Below, one piece after another: positions 53,385-64,000 of a stretch of 64,000 nucleotides of DNA. Made by a program: the position numbers and the translations under genes. Under the pieces are notes generated by a model. The model was not told where the DNA came from. It made no database searches and saw nothing but the letters and a program-made list of their open reading frames with translations. Within the stretch, counting starts at the first letter, position 1. Each line of letters begins with the position of its first letter. Source of the stretch: Zonotrichia leucophrys gambelii (Eukaryota; Chordata; Aves; Passeriformes; Passerellidae); the NCBI RefSeq assembly GCF_028769735.1, contig NC_088171.1, positions 82,760,716 to 82,824,715 of the forward strand, read 5' to 3'.

Positions 53385-54025
53385 ACATATTACAGGAGAA
53401 AGTCCCTGTCAGAAATGTTACCAAAATCCTTTTATCCTCAAATGTTAATTTGCAGAATGTTTAGAGGAGGTGAAACTAAAACAATATTGAGAACAGAGGC
53501 TTTGGCCCTAAGAACTCAAGGATAGCTCACCTTAGCAATCGTGAAAGACTTGCACTGTGACACAGCTTCAATTGGAATAGCTTGCTTTCTGTAATTTAAA
53601 TATCTTTCTTGCAGGAGATCCCCTCTGTAAGCTCCAGGCTTGCTTTCCATGACTTTCTCCTGAGGGAAGTATTTTTAAATCTTGCATTGCAGGAAAACAT
53701 CATGACAAACCTGTTAGCTTAAAGTTTTCCAGGAAAAGCAGAATGAAAAGTTGTCTCAAAACACCCATTTATAAGGAAAATATTTGCAACAATGGAGTTG
53801 TAGCTGGTGTAGGTATGCAAGAGTTTTAGTGTGAATTACTGACACCTTCAGCAGTATTTGTACAACTTCATACTCCAACATCCATGCAGTGAAGTTGGAG
53901 AACAAGGTGCTTGGAAAGAGATACTTTATACTTTCTGGAGGTTAGCAGCTTTATGAATCAGGCATACTTTTGGCTATAAATTCTGTTTTCCCAATACCTC
54001 TGAGGAGCAGAATTTTATAGTATAT
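53385..54025. other. Intergenic, nothing recognised
   Basis: AT-rich unique sequence between two CR1 copies of opposite orientation. Confidence 0.5.
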
Positions 54026-54027
54026 AT

Positions 54028-54860
54028 AACAGAATAATGGAAACATTTAGTTTGGAAAAGACCTATGGAGATCTCTAGTCAAAATGCCTGCTTCAAGTAT
54101 GGATTAGGTTACTTGGTGCATTGTACAGCTGAGTCTCAAAAATTTCCCACAGTGGATATTCCATTATTTCTGGGCAACCTACTCTAGTGATTGCCTGCTT
54201 GCAGGGTTGGAAAATGTTCTTCCCTTCATCCAGCTGGGACCTTGCTTCCTGCAATTTGCATCTACTACCTCTTGCTCTTTGCTCACCTCAGAGAAGTGGC
54301 TTCTTGCATCTTTTCTGTAATCCCTTTCTAGGCAGTGCAAGACTGCTGTCAGCCCCCTCTCAGCCTTCTCTCTCCAGTCTAAGCAGAAGCTGCTCTCTCA
54401 GCCTCTTCCTGCACATCATAGGCTCCAGACCCTGAATCCTCTTGGTGCCCCTTCAATTTGTCAAAATGTGCCATGTTCTGGGGGGCCAAAACTGGACATA
54501 GTACTCTGGATGTCAACCCACAAGTGAGGGAAAGAATCACGCTCCTTGACCAGCTGGCACTGCCTTTGCCACGGCAGCCCAGTGTGCGGCTGGTCTTCCT
54601 TGGGCCCTTGAGACAGGGATGCAGTGCTGATCCCTTGTAACTCCTGTCTTCCCAGGACTCCAGGCTCTTTCCTGCAGCGCTCCCAGACAGCCCCAGTCTG
54701 TCCTGGTCAGCTGGGTGGCTCCATTTGAATACAGGGTCTAATGCCTGTCACTGTCAAACTTCATGAAGTTCCTGTTGGCCCATTCCTTCAGCTTCTCCAG
54801 GTCCCTCTGAACGTGAGCCCTGCCTTCCAGGATATCAATCACTCCTCCCAGTTTGCTGGG
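54028..54860 (-). mobile_element. CR1 LINE copy, minus orientation, about 0.8 kb
   Basis: It begins ACAGAATAATGGAAACATTT then TTTGGAAAAGACCTATGG. It goes on to blocks of the upstream CR1 region: ACTTCATGAAGTTCCTGTTG, CCTTCAGCTTCTCCAGGTCC and GGATATCAATCACTCCTCCC. The 82-codon plus frame at 54187-54435 is antisense to it. Confidence 0.85.
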
Positions 54861-55722
54861 ATTATCATAAATTCTATTAATACACTGCAAAAGCATGTTT
54901 ATGTAATAATCAAATAATCAAAACCTCATCCAGTATAAGGCATTACCTGTGCTGTATTGTTACCATGCATTTTCAGAACTTAATGATCCTGGCATAAATG
55001 GTTTAAATTTCTTGTAAGGATGGTCTGCTTTCCTTCCTGAGACACATGCTAATCCATGTCAGCATGGATTTTGCGCTGAAACTGAAGTCTTGGTTTTGTT
55101 GAGGAATATTTAGTAAAAGTCTGCAGATCTTGCTAATGCAAATGGCAAGTGAAGTATGTTTCTAAATCACCCAGGCAACTAGAATTGGTTCAGTTACATT
55201 TCACTAATTTGTGCCAAGAGGACCTGCAACATACTTCATGTATTTCTGTTAGTGAACCACAAATAATTTAAAACACAGGAGGTCACTGAATAAGAAAATA
55301 CAAGAATATTTGACAGCAGAAGATAATGAATGCTATGTGTGGTGGCAAACACTGGGTTTAAAATGCAAAGTTTTCAGAGTTCGAGGAGTTATCTCTGAAT
55401 TCCCGTTTGGTGAAGCACAACTGCAATGAATATTTATTGCCACCTTATTTAGCAGCATGAACAAAAGGAGCTGTTATAAATAAACAAACGCTATGACAGC
55501 TCCACTGCTGTTAGCTTGACGTTCTCGTCTGCAGTCAGTCAAACCGAAAGACAAAGCAATCAGCGAAAAGACAAAGTCAAACATCCAAATTGCAGAGGTT
55601 CTATTTTTGTGTTAACCACCGTCATCGCTGATTTGTCCATGACTTGTGAGAGGAAGCTGCTGGTGAAATTTGACAGGCGTCAGCATGGCATTTGCGTGCT
55701 TCCAAATTCAAATGAAGGCTTT

Positions 55723-55740
55723 TCATGTAAATTTACATGA
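55723..55740. promoter_or_regulatory. 18-bp perfect palindrome with paired octamer-like sites
   Basis: TCATGTAAATTTACATGA equals its own reverse complement. It contains ATGTAAAT on each strand, one base from the POU/octamer site ATGCAAAT. Function is inference only. Confidence 0.4.
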
Positions 55741-55848
55741 CTTGCTTAATGTTTCCTTAGCACATGAGTAAAACTTTGAAGGGGCTAAAATTTACAAAGC
55801 AGAGCAAGGTACACCTAAGAGGATGCAATTAAACAGTCAGTAATGTGG

Positions 55849-55864
55849 GGCACACACACACACA
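55849..55864. repeat. Short (CA)n repeat
   Basis: About eight CA units, ending before TGACAG. Confidence 0.8.
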
Positions 55865-57162
55865 TGACAGAGGAAGGCTCTTTCTAACGTCTTGCAATGT
55901 TCTAGGGTGACTCTCCCTACAGCACCTCACCTCCGCCCTTTGATGTAAGGACGAAACCACCTCTACAGTGCAACTGTTCTGATAATAGCAGTGACTCACT
56001 TCCAACCTATTTGTGCTCAGACCTAGTTTGAAAGCCACTTTACTCTGCAGAGCCAGCATAGCAAACTTTAACTGTGCTGCTAACTTACACGAAAACCCAC
56101 AGTGTGTATTTAGTAACCCATCTGCTCTGCAAGCAGGAACTTGGGTCAGAGGCATACTGAACCCTTCAATTCAATTCAAGTAAAATTCATGTTTGTGAAG
56201 TGTTTGCAAGGTCAGTACTTGACAAGGAGACAGGATGCACACTGTCTAGGTAAGCTCAGAGGCTTGCTGCCCCCCTCATCCCACAGCTGGCACTTTGTAG
56301 GGCAATGCATGGCCTCAGTGTGTGTGCACAGCCCTCTCTGTCTCTCTTGCTCCCTTAGATCAGGGATACATCTTCCCCTCAGGAATGCACTGGGAAGGCT
56401 GGAGGAGATAATATCCAGAAATTTTACTTCAGCATTGCTAATAATTGTCATCCTCTGAAATGTGTTGTCTGTAGCAGACTGTTGGAGTTGGTGCTTGTCA
56501 TGGAGGGAAAACATACCTGGAAAATTATATTGTGCCAGCAGGTTGGTCTACTTAATTCTATTGCATAGATCATGGCACGGTTACAGAGGAACTCCTTCAC
56601 CAGAAGTTACTGCATGGAAGAGACAAACTTTTCACTCTGACTCTATGCAAATGCTTCCCCATGATTTCAGCTAAGCTTTGGGATGCCTCTGCATGCATCA
56701 CATCTGCCTACGTAACACTGACAAGTAAATCCTCAGTGCGTCTGCCAAGCTCCACACCCAGGCATTCAGCTGGAAGTCAGTTATCCTCTAAAAACTTCTC
56801 CAACAAAAAGTGTGCTCATAGTCAACCACCTCACCAGAGCCATATAAATCACCACGCTGATCATTGCCACGGTAAGATGAAGACACCTGTGGCTCCATGT
56901 GGGTGCCTGAAAATCTTGAAAGAAAAATAAAGTAAAAAGTGGAGAAGAAAAACCATTTACTTTAAATTAATTCTTTAAACTCCAAAGCCAGTTAATTCTA
57001 CACTATTCTTCTCTGTACAGTCAGCCTATCAAGAAGCTATTTCTCTCTCCTGCAAGTTCCTGTGGAATGGAAATCGCAAGCACATTGGAGCACTGGCCAT
57101 CACAGCCATCACTGCTTGGCAGTTGTGACTCAGTGTCTTTCCAAATTAATTTTCTAAAAGTG

Positions 57163-57178
57163 CATATATATATATATG
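57163..57178. repeat. Short (TA)n repeat
   Basis: Alternating TA between GTGCA and TGTTACA. Confidence 0.8.
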
Positions 57179-60126
57179 TTACATTGTCATATGACGTGTA
57201 TTTGTCATACTAGGAGGGCTTTATTCCAACCCTGATGTTCACTAAAGAAGTTTTGTTTTAGGATCTTATGTACTGCTTTTGACAAGGATAATGAAACCAG
57301 TCTCTTTTTTTAACATAATACAGTATCACAGCACCAAATAAACAGACCATACCTATCATCTTTCTCTGGTCTCAGGACTGAAGCTTAGGCTGGAATGAAG
57401 GAGACACACTCTTTTTGGGACAGAAAACAATGTAAGTTCAAGAGGTCTTTGACTGCTAAGGTTTCAATTGTTGAATTTTTAGGACCAATTTCTAATGACA
57501 CAGAAATACATACCCATATATAAATCATCAATTCTGTTCTTTGTGGAAATCTTTCAGCATTTAGTTATCCAAGGACAGCTTTCTTCCCTTGTCATTAGCT
57601 TACTTTACTCAGTGCCTGCGTTCATTCAAATAGCTTTCTCAGTCTCAAAGAAGATCCTCCAAAAGGATATATTCTAAAGAAGCCAGGAAGTAACTTCCCA
57701 ATACAGCTTCACACTTCCCCAGATGATAGGTTCAAATTAATCATCTGTTCTGGGGACAGCAGATGGAAAATAATGTTCCTGATAAAATGGGTCTAATGAG
57801 AGCCGGAGGACCTGTGCTGACTGCTAATTTTGCAAGAAATCCTAAGGAGACTTTTGATTGGATAAATGGGGAATATTGAGGTTTGCTGTCTGCAAAAGAA
57901 ATCCTCCCACTTTGCTGATTTTGAGGAACTTTGACCAAGCAGATGACTGTCCAATCTGTTTTCGTTTTGGCCTCCTGGAATTTAGAATCTGGGAATGACA
58001 CTTGGGTTTATTTCTCAGTCACAGAAGAGACGTGACGGCCTGATTTGAGTTCCACAACACAGCTCCAAATCCTAACATCCTTCTTCTCAGCTGCCAGAAG
58101 GACAGAACATGGAAGAAGCTCTCACTTTCTAGGACACAAACAAAAAGGACATTATTGGATCTTAGGTACCTGAAGCAGCTCTGCAACATGTTCCTGCAGT
58201 ATGTCCTACCTAAAATGCTTTTTCTGATGCTGTGCTGCCTCTCTCCTTTTACACCGTTACATTATCAGCATTTTTTTATTGTCATGTGATTTACTTGCCC
58301 AGTTATATTTTCTCCCTCTTGCTCTTTCTCTCTCTTCTCAGGTCTTCCTCTTTTCCTTCCCCTCAAACACCTTTCCTTGCCCAATTTCTCCTTCACTTTT
58401 CTTTTAGGCTTGTCTGTAGCAGAGAAAGTAGAACTTGTCTAGCATACAGCTAGACAAAACCCATGAACTAATTTTCCCTAAAACAGATAAACTCTCTTTA
58501 TAGACCTCTTAATTAACCACTCTCCTAGCCATCTCCCTCCCTCCCTTCCTGCTCAGAAGCACAAAGCCTCTGCACTCCCTGCTGTCCCCTTTTTCCTGCA
58601 TGCCCCCAGCACAGGCTGCTCCTGCCACAAGCCATTGTCTCTTTAATAGCAGCAGGATTATTTTTGGTGCAGCAGGAACTTCATCCTGCCCTAGTTCATG
58701 CACTGTACTTTGCCTTCTTTCCTCCCTGCACGAGTTGTTGCCGCAGCTTATCATCGCACGCACTCTGCTCCCCTTCTGCTGCAGCTTCAAAGCACACCAG
58801 ATTTTTTGATTTGCCTCTCCTACTGCTCCAAGACACTGAGTGATGCAGAGAACCTCCTACAGCCAGAAAGTAACTGTGATTTTTAGCGATGATGTTTGCT
58901 CTAACTATTTAAAGCACACTTAAGAAGACACATAATAAGTAGGTTTGAGGGAAGTGGTAGCAATCCACCCACTACGTTCCTTTTAGCTAACCCTTTAATT
59001 AAATATTAAAGATATGGTTCTCAGGAAGATTTAAAATAACCCACTGACAGAAAAAAAAGAGACAGATTAAAAAACAGCAGAAAATGAAATAATCTCCCCC
59101 CCAAAGACTTACCACACCTTCATGCTGCTTTTAACATTATTTTACTGTACTGATGAGGGAAGAGCTCTTCTGAAGGGAAATAACAAACCTTATGATTGCC
59201 AGTGCTAGATCACTCTCTATGTTCTCAGGGAGTCCTGCTAGGAATTACAAATAATTTCATGCTTAACTAAACATACCAGTTTCCTCTTCCACAAGGGAGA
59301 GCAAAGAAAGTTTATAAATATTGAGAAAGTAAATTACTTGAAATGTTATTCCTCACTCAAAAGACACATTCTGCTGCTGGATACACAGAACTGATATGCA
59401 GTTTGAGAGGAAAAGTACATATATACACTGTTTTTAGCCTTGTCTCCAAGCATAAAGCAGAGTGAGATAAATGGCAGCAAGATCTGGGCAGATTTGTGGT
59501 ACCAGGCATTTCTCTTTGTAGCTGAGTTAAGGCACACCACAAATGATCAGAGGAGAAAGAGAAGTGACTACTGATGGAGATCAGAAGTGCAAGAAACCAG
59601 GTTCTTGCAGTGCCCACAAAACTGAGTGGCTCGGACCTGCATATTCCTTTTGGTGAAGGCTTTGATTATTTTTCTCTCTGTCTAGCTGACAAAGCTCAAC
59701 AGCCTCACTGAACAGCGTTTTTGCACCAACACTGCAAGAATATCTGCTCTGCTGCTTCTTCTCTTGTGCTTGAACTCCATTGTACTCCTTTTGTTCTTCT
59801 ATGCTGCATGTGGTTTTAAATCAAACTCCAGACCCCCAAGCTCTCTGTACAGTCTCCAGTGTTGCTGTAACAAAAACAGAAACTGGTCAACCATTTCGGT
59901 TTGTTCTTGTGTTAGCCGTATAATGGAAAGTGCTTCCAAACACACACTGCCTTCCCCCTCCAAATCAGTCTTACAATCGATACCGTCCTACTTTCAATTA
60001 AAATACCACCACAACAGATACATCTATATGGTGCTTAGAATCTCACAACAGAAAACCCATTACTTTGACTACAAAAGCTGGCCAAAATGATTGAATTCCC
60101 GAGGCAGCAGAAACGATACTGGTGAT

Positions 60127-60132
60127 TTTATT
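60127..60132 (-). terminator. UBE2QL1: Alternative UBE2QL1 poly(A) signal
   Basis: A minus-strand AATAAA about 1.18 kb past the stop codon. The following sequence is only moderately GT-rich. It would give a longer 3' UTR than the hexamer at 60657-60662. Confidence 0.35.
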
Positions 60133-60656
60133 CAGCACGTGTCCAATACGATTTTCCATTCGGAATCCACATTTTTTAATGCTTTTCTAGACCATTCTTA
60201 ACATTACCTTCAGCTTTTATGGAGTCCCTTAGAAAGTTGTTTTTTTCAATTTGTTTACCAGAAAACTTAAATTTTAATGATTAAATAATAGGACATTTAT
60301 ATACATCAGTGGGTTTTCTTAGATACTGGGCTCTAAGTACATACAATGTCTATTGAGTAAAAATAAAAAAGAAAAATTCCAGTCATGCAAATCATCTTAC
60401 AAACCAGGTTCCATTTGACTCGAAAATTTTTACTCTGTTACTGGCATATCATTTCAAAATTAAACAGATAAAATTTTAAGGTTGCTTTGTCCATTTCCAC
60501 TCATTTGTTTTGCTGCTTTGAAGAGCTGACAGGCCACATGCTACTGCAGAAGGTACCGCCAGGGTAATAGTTTTTCTGCTACCACCGACCAACCCCTCTG
60601 AGCCCCGGTGTGGACGTGTTTTAAAAAACCACCTAACCTTCAGCTAACTGCACTGG

Positions 60657-60662
60657 TTTATT
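60657..60662 (-). terminator. UBE2QL1: Candidate UBE2QL1 poly(A) signal
   Basis: A minus-strand AATAAA about 650 bp past the stop, followed by a GGTTAGGTGGTTTTTT stretch that could serve as the downstream element. Confidence 0.4.
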
Positions 60663-61312
60663 TCTGAACAGCACATCACAATATCAGCACAGAGAGCACA
60701 TTGTAACCGGTTGGGTGATTCCACTTAATAATTTTTCAACACTAGGACCTTTCAGCATTTTAATTCTGGTTTCATTTATGAATTAAAGGTCATATATAGA
60801 GCACAAATGAGGTCTAAATTTAGTCACAGCAGACCACAGTTCCACATAAAGACAAATCTTCAAGTTATGTTGACCTGCTAGGAGACAAAGATAAACAGCA
60901 CAGCAAACATGTACCTGCAATGCACTGCTTCCCTATTAAATATTAACTGTTTCATTTACATTTAAATGAACTGAGCAGTAATGGATAGACTTTCCAGTAC
61001 TGCTGTTTGGTGCTGCTGTCATGGAAAGAAGCTGAAGACAATGTGGGCTGTATGGGGGCAAATGACGCAATCTCAGCATCCGCTCAAGTGACTTCAATGA
61101 TGACCATTCTCCAGTCTTGAAATATAATCCTACACAGCATATTTTTTTTCTCTCCCTCTGTAAACACATCTGTTCATAAATAACTTAGATGTCTCCTTGA
61201 CATTCATGGTATGTAACTGAAGCTGAAGTAGAAAAGGATGGGCGGTGTACAGCACTGAGGAGATGTCACAGTACTTTTGTTCAGCATTTCTGTCAAGTGC
61301 AGGTTGCTAACA

Positions 61313-61444
61313 TCAGCCATCAGAGACGGGCGGGGTGACCCACCCATATTTTTCATGGGTCTTCACCAAACTCTTAAATGTTGCTTCAGCTTCCTTTCGA
61401 CTGAACGACTTTTTTGATTTGCCAGCTTTTCTGCAGATACGGCC
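61313..61444 (-). CDS. UBE2QL1: UBE2QL1 last coding exon (3' part of the gene)
   Basis: UBE2QL1 is a small protein of the UBE2Q-like ubiquitin-conjugating enzyme family. The exon encodes 43 residues plus stop: GRICRKAGKSKKSFSRKEAE, then ATFKSLVKTHEKYGWVTPPV and SDG. This matches, from memory, the human C-terminus almost residue for residue (human protein is 161 residues). The acceptor on the minus strand is TTTGGTGCAG and the exon opens in phase 0. The catalytic cysteine and most of the UBC fold are encoded upstream, outside the window to the right. The gene's position beyond NSUN2, on the opposite strand, fits human synteny. A 63-codon frame running further upstream is intron read-through. 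Confidence 0.95.
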   Translation of the reverse strand, partial: GRICRKAGKSKKSFSRKEAEATFKSLVKTHEKYGWVTPPVSDG

Positions 61445-61621
61445 CTGCACCAAACACAAAGAGAAAACCTTCATTAAAGATGTGAACACACATCTGGAAA
61501 TCACAGCTTAACTTTTCAACTCGTCAGGATGACAGGCATTCTCTTACGGGTTCCAGCCAGCATGGTTCCCAAACATAAATGCATTATCAGAGATCATTTA
61601 AAACAATGTTCAGTGAACGGG

Positions 61622-61669
61622 TAAAAAGGAGGGGGAAAAAGAAAAAGAAAGAAAGAAAGAAAGAAAGAA
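61622..61669. repeat. Polypurine tract with (GAAA)n
   Basis: An unbroken run of A and G on the plus strand with about six GAAA units. Such mirror-like purine tracts can form triplex DNA. Confidence 0.9.
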
Positions 61670-61898
61670 GGTGTCTGCGGGGCCGTTCCTTCCCGGCGAG
61701 CCCTGAGCTGGCACGCTGCCCCGTGGCTGCTGCCGCGGCCGTGTCTCGGGGCTCGCCTCCCTCCCGCTGCTCCCAGGCATCCCCGGCATTCCGTGCTTGG
61801 CGTGAGACCCCTCCTGGCAGACAGAGACCACCGGGCACGGCTGCGCTCAGGGCTGCCCGTGCCTCGGCCCCTGCCAAAGGGACACCAAGATCACATCC

Positions 61899-62189
61899 AT
61901 CCCGCGGGACATACTGCATCCCGCGGGACACACTGCATCCCGCGGGACACACTCCATCCCGCGGGACACACTCCATCCCGCGGGACACACTCCGTCCCGT
62001 GGGACACACTCCATCCCGTGGGACACACTCCATCCCATGGGACACACTCCATCCCGCGGGACACACACTCCAACCCATGGGACACACTCCATCCCCACGG
62101 GACACACTCCATCCCGCGGGACACACACTCCAACCCATGGGACACACTCCATCCCCATGGGACACACTCCATCCTGCGGGACACACTCC
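61899..62189. repeat. GC-rich minisatellite, 15 units of 19-21 bp
   Basis: The unit is ATCCCGCGGGACACACTCC. Fifteen copies run head to tail. Units 9-11 and 12-14 form two copies of a 61/60-bp higher-order repeat, containing 21-, 19- and 20-bp units. Most changes are CGCG to CGTG or CATG, as expected from CpG decay. The unit has no stop codon in the frames it cycles through, which explains the long chance frames on both strands (up to 229 codons). Confidence 0.97.
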
Positions 62190-64000
62190 ATCCCTCTTCC
62201 TGCCACCTACCCACCCGTGAGACACGAACAGCTCTGCCCTTTCTAAAAGGAGTGCCTTAAACCACCTTGCTTCCATCTTAAATCTAAAGTTCTAATTTGT
62301 TTATTACCCTTCACGCCAAGTTTGGTAATTAATGAAAACACACCCATTTGCATATACTGCATTTTTATTACCCTGCTTTATTATATTACCTCTAACTGCA
62401 CAGCTGTATGAAAATTCAAATCTTTGTTTGGCAGTAGAGACTTTTACTGAGTTATCAATATCTTACCTTATTTTTTACTCTGGTCCCTTCAATTATCAAC
62501 CAACAGAGATAAAAGAAAGAATTATAGCTGCAGATTATTACCACTCTACAGCAACGAATACCTTTAAAAAATAATCAAAATAAAATAAATACCTTTAAAG
62601 TATTTATGCCTACTGGATTTGTTACAAAATAGAAGTCAATTAAAGTCACTAGTCTAGTAATTTTAGTAATTGTTTGCTAGATTGCACTGAAAGCCTTTTT
62701 AACAATAAATTGTTTCTGATGAGCGGATACCATATTACAATGTTACAATTATTAAGAACCAAGTTAGCATGTTATCATTTTTTCTGTTCAACTTAGGATG
62801 TTCTCATTTTTTTCTGTTCTTTATCTCAAAAAATCATCTTTTGCTTCCCTGATTTTACAGTCAATTTGGAATTGAAACCAAAAATTGGCATTTGCAATAG
62901 CATGCAACAAATAGTGAGAAAATAGTCAGGTATATCGAGGGAAGAAAAGGGAGGAAATGGGAAAAAAGAAAACAGAATCTCTCCTCGGAGTATCAAATTG
63001 GCTTTTACAGACTAAAATGAGTAAGGTTAGTCTGCAGCGTGGACAAATAATTTCTTTCTAGAAAGCAGTCACAATATTGCAGAGGCTCTTTTGTGTTCAG
63101 CACTGCTCCTGTTACAGCAAAACTATGGACACATGAAAGAAAAAGCTGTTTGCTGCTCCTGTTTTAACAAATAATTTTTCAGTGCAGTTTGAGCAGTCTC
63201 TCAGAGCACACCTTAACCAAAGATTACGAACACCCTCCAATTCCCACCTCCATTTACTCACAGTCAATTTATGCCCATTTGTTTTTCCCCAAAACATCTG
63301 TTGAACCTGTCAATGCTTTTCCTCACCTTTCTCCCTGGCTGCCATTTACAGACAGAAATCTATTTCCTCTTTAAAAAACCCTTGATAGACCAAACAGCAA
63401 GACACCTTCTACATCTCCACACAAATTCAGCAATTAATATGTCCCAAATAAGGATGATCTGAATGGTTCTCAATTGAGTCCTGATCATAAATTTTCTTAG
63501 AAAATCTCATTTTTAGTTGTGACAGATGGAATAATTAAATAAAGCTGGGTAACATATTTTAAAAATCCTATTCAATAATTATAATACATAATTATATCCT
63601 ATATAACTATCAATCATAATTATTCTGCAGGAGTATTTTTGTTGTTACAAAACATTGTGAAATTTCTTCCTAATCTGAGGTTTTGCTGGAAGCACATGGA
63701 GAGAAACAGGAAAAGAAAAAACAAAGTGCAACAGAAGATTAAACAGCACAGAAAATGCTATCCTCAAAATCTCATCAATGAAATACTTTTGAAAGTAAAT
63801 ATAAATTTATGCTGCTGCTTAATTTCTGGATTAGATCCATTTGTCATCTCTTGTGGTTTGCATATTATTTTTTATCCTTTAAGGCTTTGATACCTTTCTG
63901 AATTATATGCATAGGACCTAGAACAGTATGATTCACATCTCACCCAGCTTTTACAAAGTATTAATACCAAGCTGTACGTAGAAGTAGGACCTTTGCATTG

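Larger units (their letters stand above)
54861..60120. other. Intergenic region downstream of UBE2QL1
   Basis: Long, mostly unique sequence with short CA (55849-55864) and TA (57163-57178) repeats. No LINE or LTR was recognised, in contrast to the 10 kb before it. The stretch near 55380-55760 has more CpG than its surroundings and a perfect palindrome. No gene is supported. Confidence 0.5.
60127..61312 (-). other. UBE2QL1: UBE2QL1 3' UTR (inferred extent)
   Basis: Sequence after the TAG/TGA-terminated last exon, running to one of two poly(A) signals. The minus frame at 60936-61169 lies in it and has no recognisable product. Confidence 0.45.
61445..64000 (-). other. UBE2QL1: UBE2QL1 intron, 3' part, continuing past the window
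   Basis: From the last exon's acceptor to the window edge. It holds a polypurine GAAA tract, a GC-rich block (61676-61890), a minisatellite and then AT-rich unique sequence. No further exon was recognised, so the upstream coding exon must lie beyond 64000. Confidence 0.75.

Noticed and set aside
61579..62276. Overlapping frames of up to 229 codons on both strands over the minisatellite
   Set aside because: They are produced by the stop-free 19-bp unit cycling through all frames. The peptides are pure repeat and both strands are equally open.

Overview
The window is vertebrate nuclear DNA, almost certainly from a bird and probably a songbird. The reasons are split genes with GT..AG introns, protein sequences that align by eye with vertebrate SRD5A1, NSUN2 and UBE2QL1, many 5'-truncated CR1 LINE copies ending in the ATTCTGTG/ATTCTATG octamer tail, and a solo LTR resembling songbird ERVL-type LTRs. 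No bacterial genes, operons, CRISPR arrays or convincing RNA genes were seen. Gene density is low: about 3.3 kb of coding sequence in 64 kb.

Layout. 1-4140: intergenic, with a CR1 copy and an avian LTR-like repeat. 4158-14633 (minus): SRD5A1, steroid 5-alpha-reductase 1, complete in five coding exons (270 residues), with a candidate poly(A) signal about 1 kb past the stop. 14634-14915: a 282-bp divergent promoter inside a CpG island. 14916-35070 (plus): NSUN2, the tRNA/mRNA cytosine-5 methyltransferase, complete in 19 coding exons (797 residues), with a candidate poly(A) signal about 1.3 kb past the stop. 35.1-60.1 kb: intergenic, with a CpG-rich patch, a long near-perfect hairpin, an old CR1/L3-like copy carrying an exact 196-bp tandem duplication, several younger CR1 copies, an LTR nested in one CR1, and microsatellites. 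60.1-64.0 kb (minus): the 3' end of UBE2QL1, namely the last coding exon (43 residues plus stop), its 3' UTR, and the start of a large intron holding a 15-unit GC-rich minisatellite. The order UBE2QL1 - NSUN2 - SRD5A1 with NSUN2 and SRD5A1 head to head is the same as on human 5p15, so the locus is ordinary conserved synteny.

The genes do not form a pathway. SRD5A1 is an ER membrane steroid reductase, NSUN2 a nuclear RNA methyltransferase, and UBE2QL1 a ubiquitin-conjugating-enzyme-like protein. The only visible link is the shared promoter of SRD5A1 and NSUN2. I found no undescribed biological system. The most unusual items are structural: the minisatellite with a higher-order repeat, the exact duplication inside an old repeat, the 38-bp-arm hairpin, an 18-bp perfect palindrome carrying two octamer-like sites, a CR1 tail inside a 156-bp NSUN2 intron, and an 81-bp first NSUN2 intron that is open in frame. 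All gene calls come from reading splice sites and translations by eye. Exon edges are consistent in phase throughout, but UTR ends are inferred.
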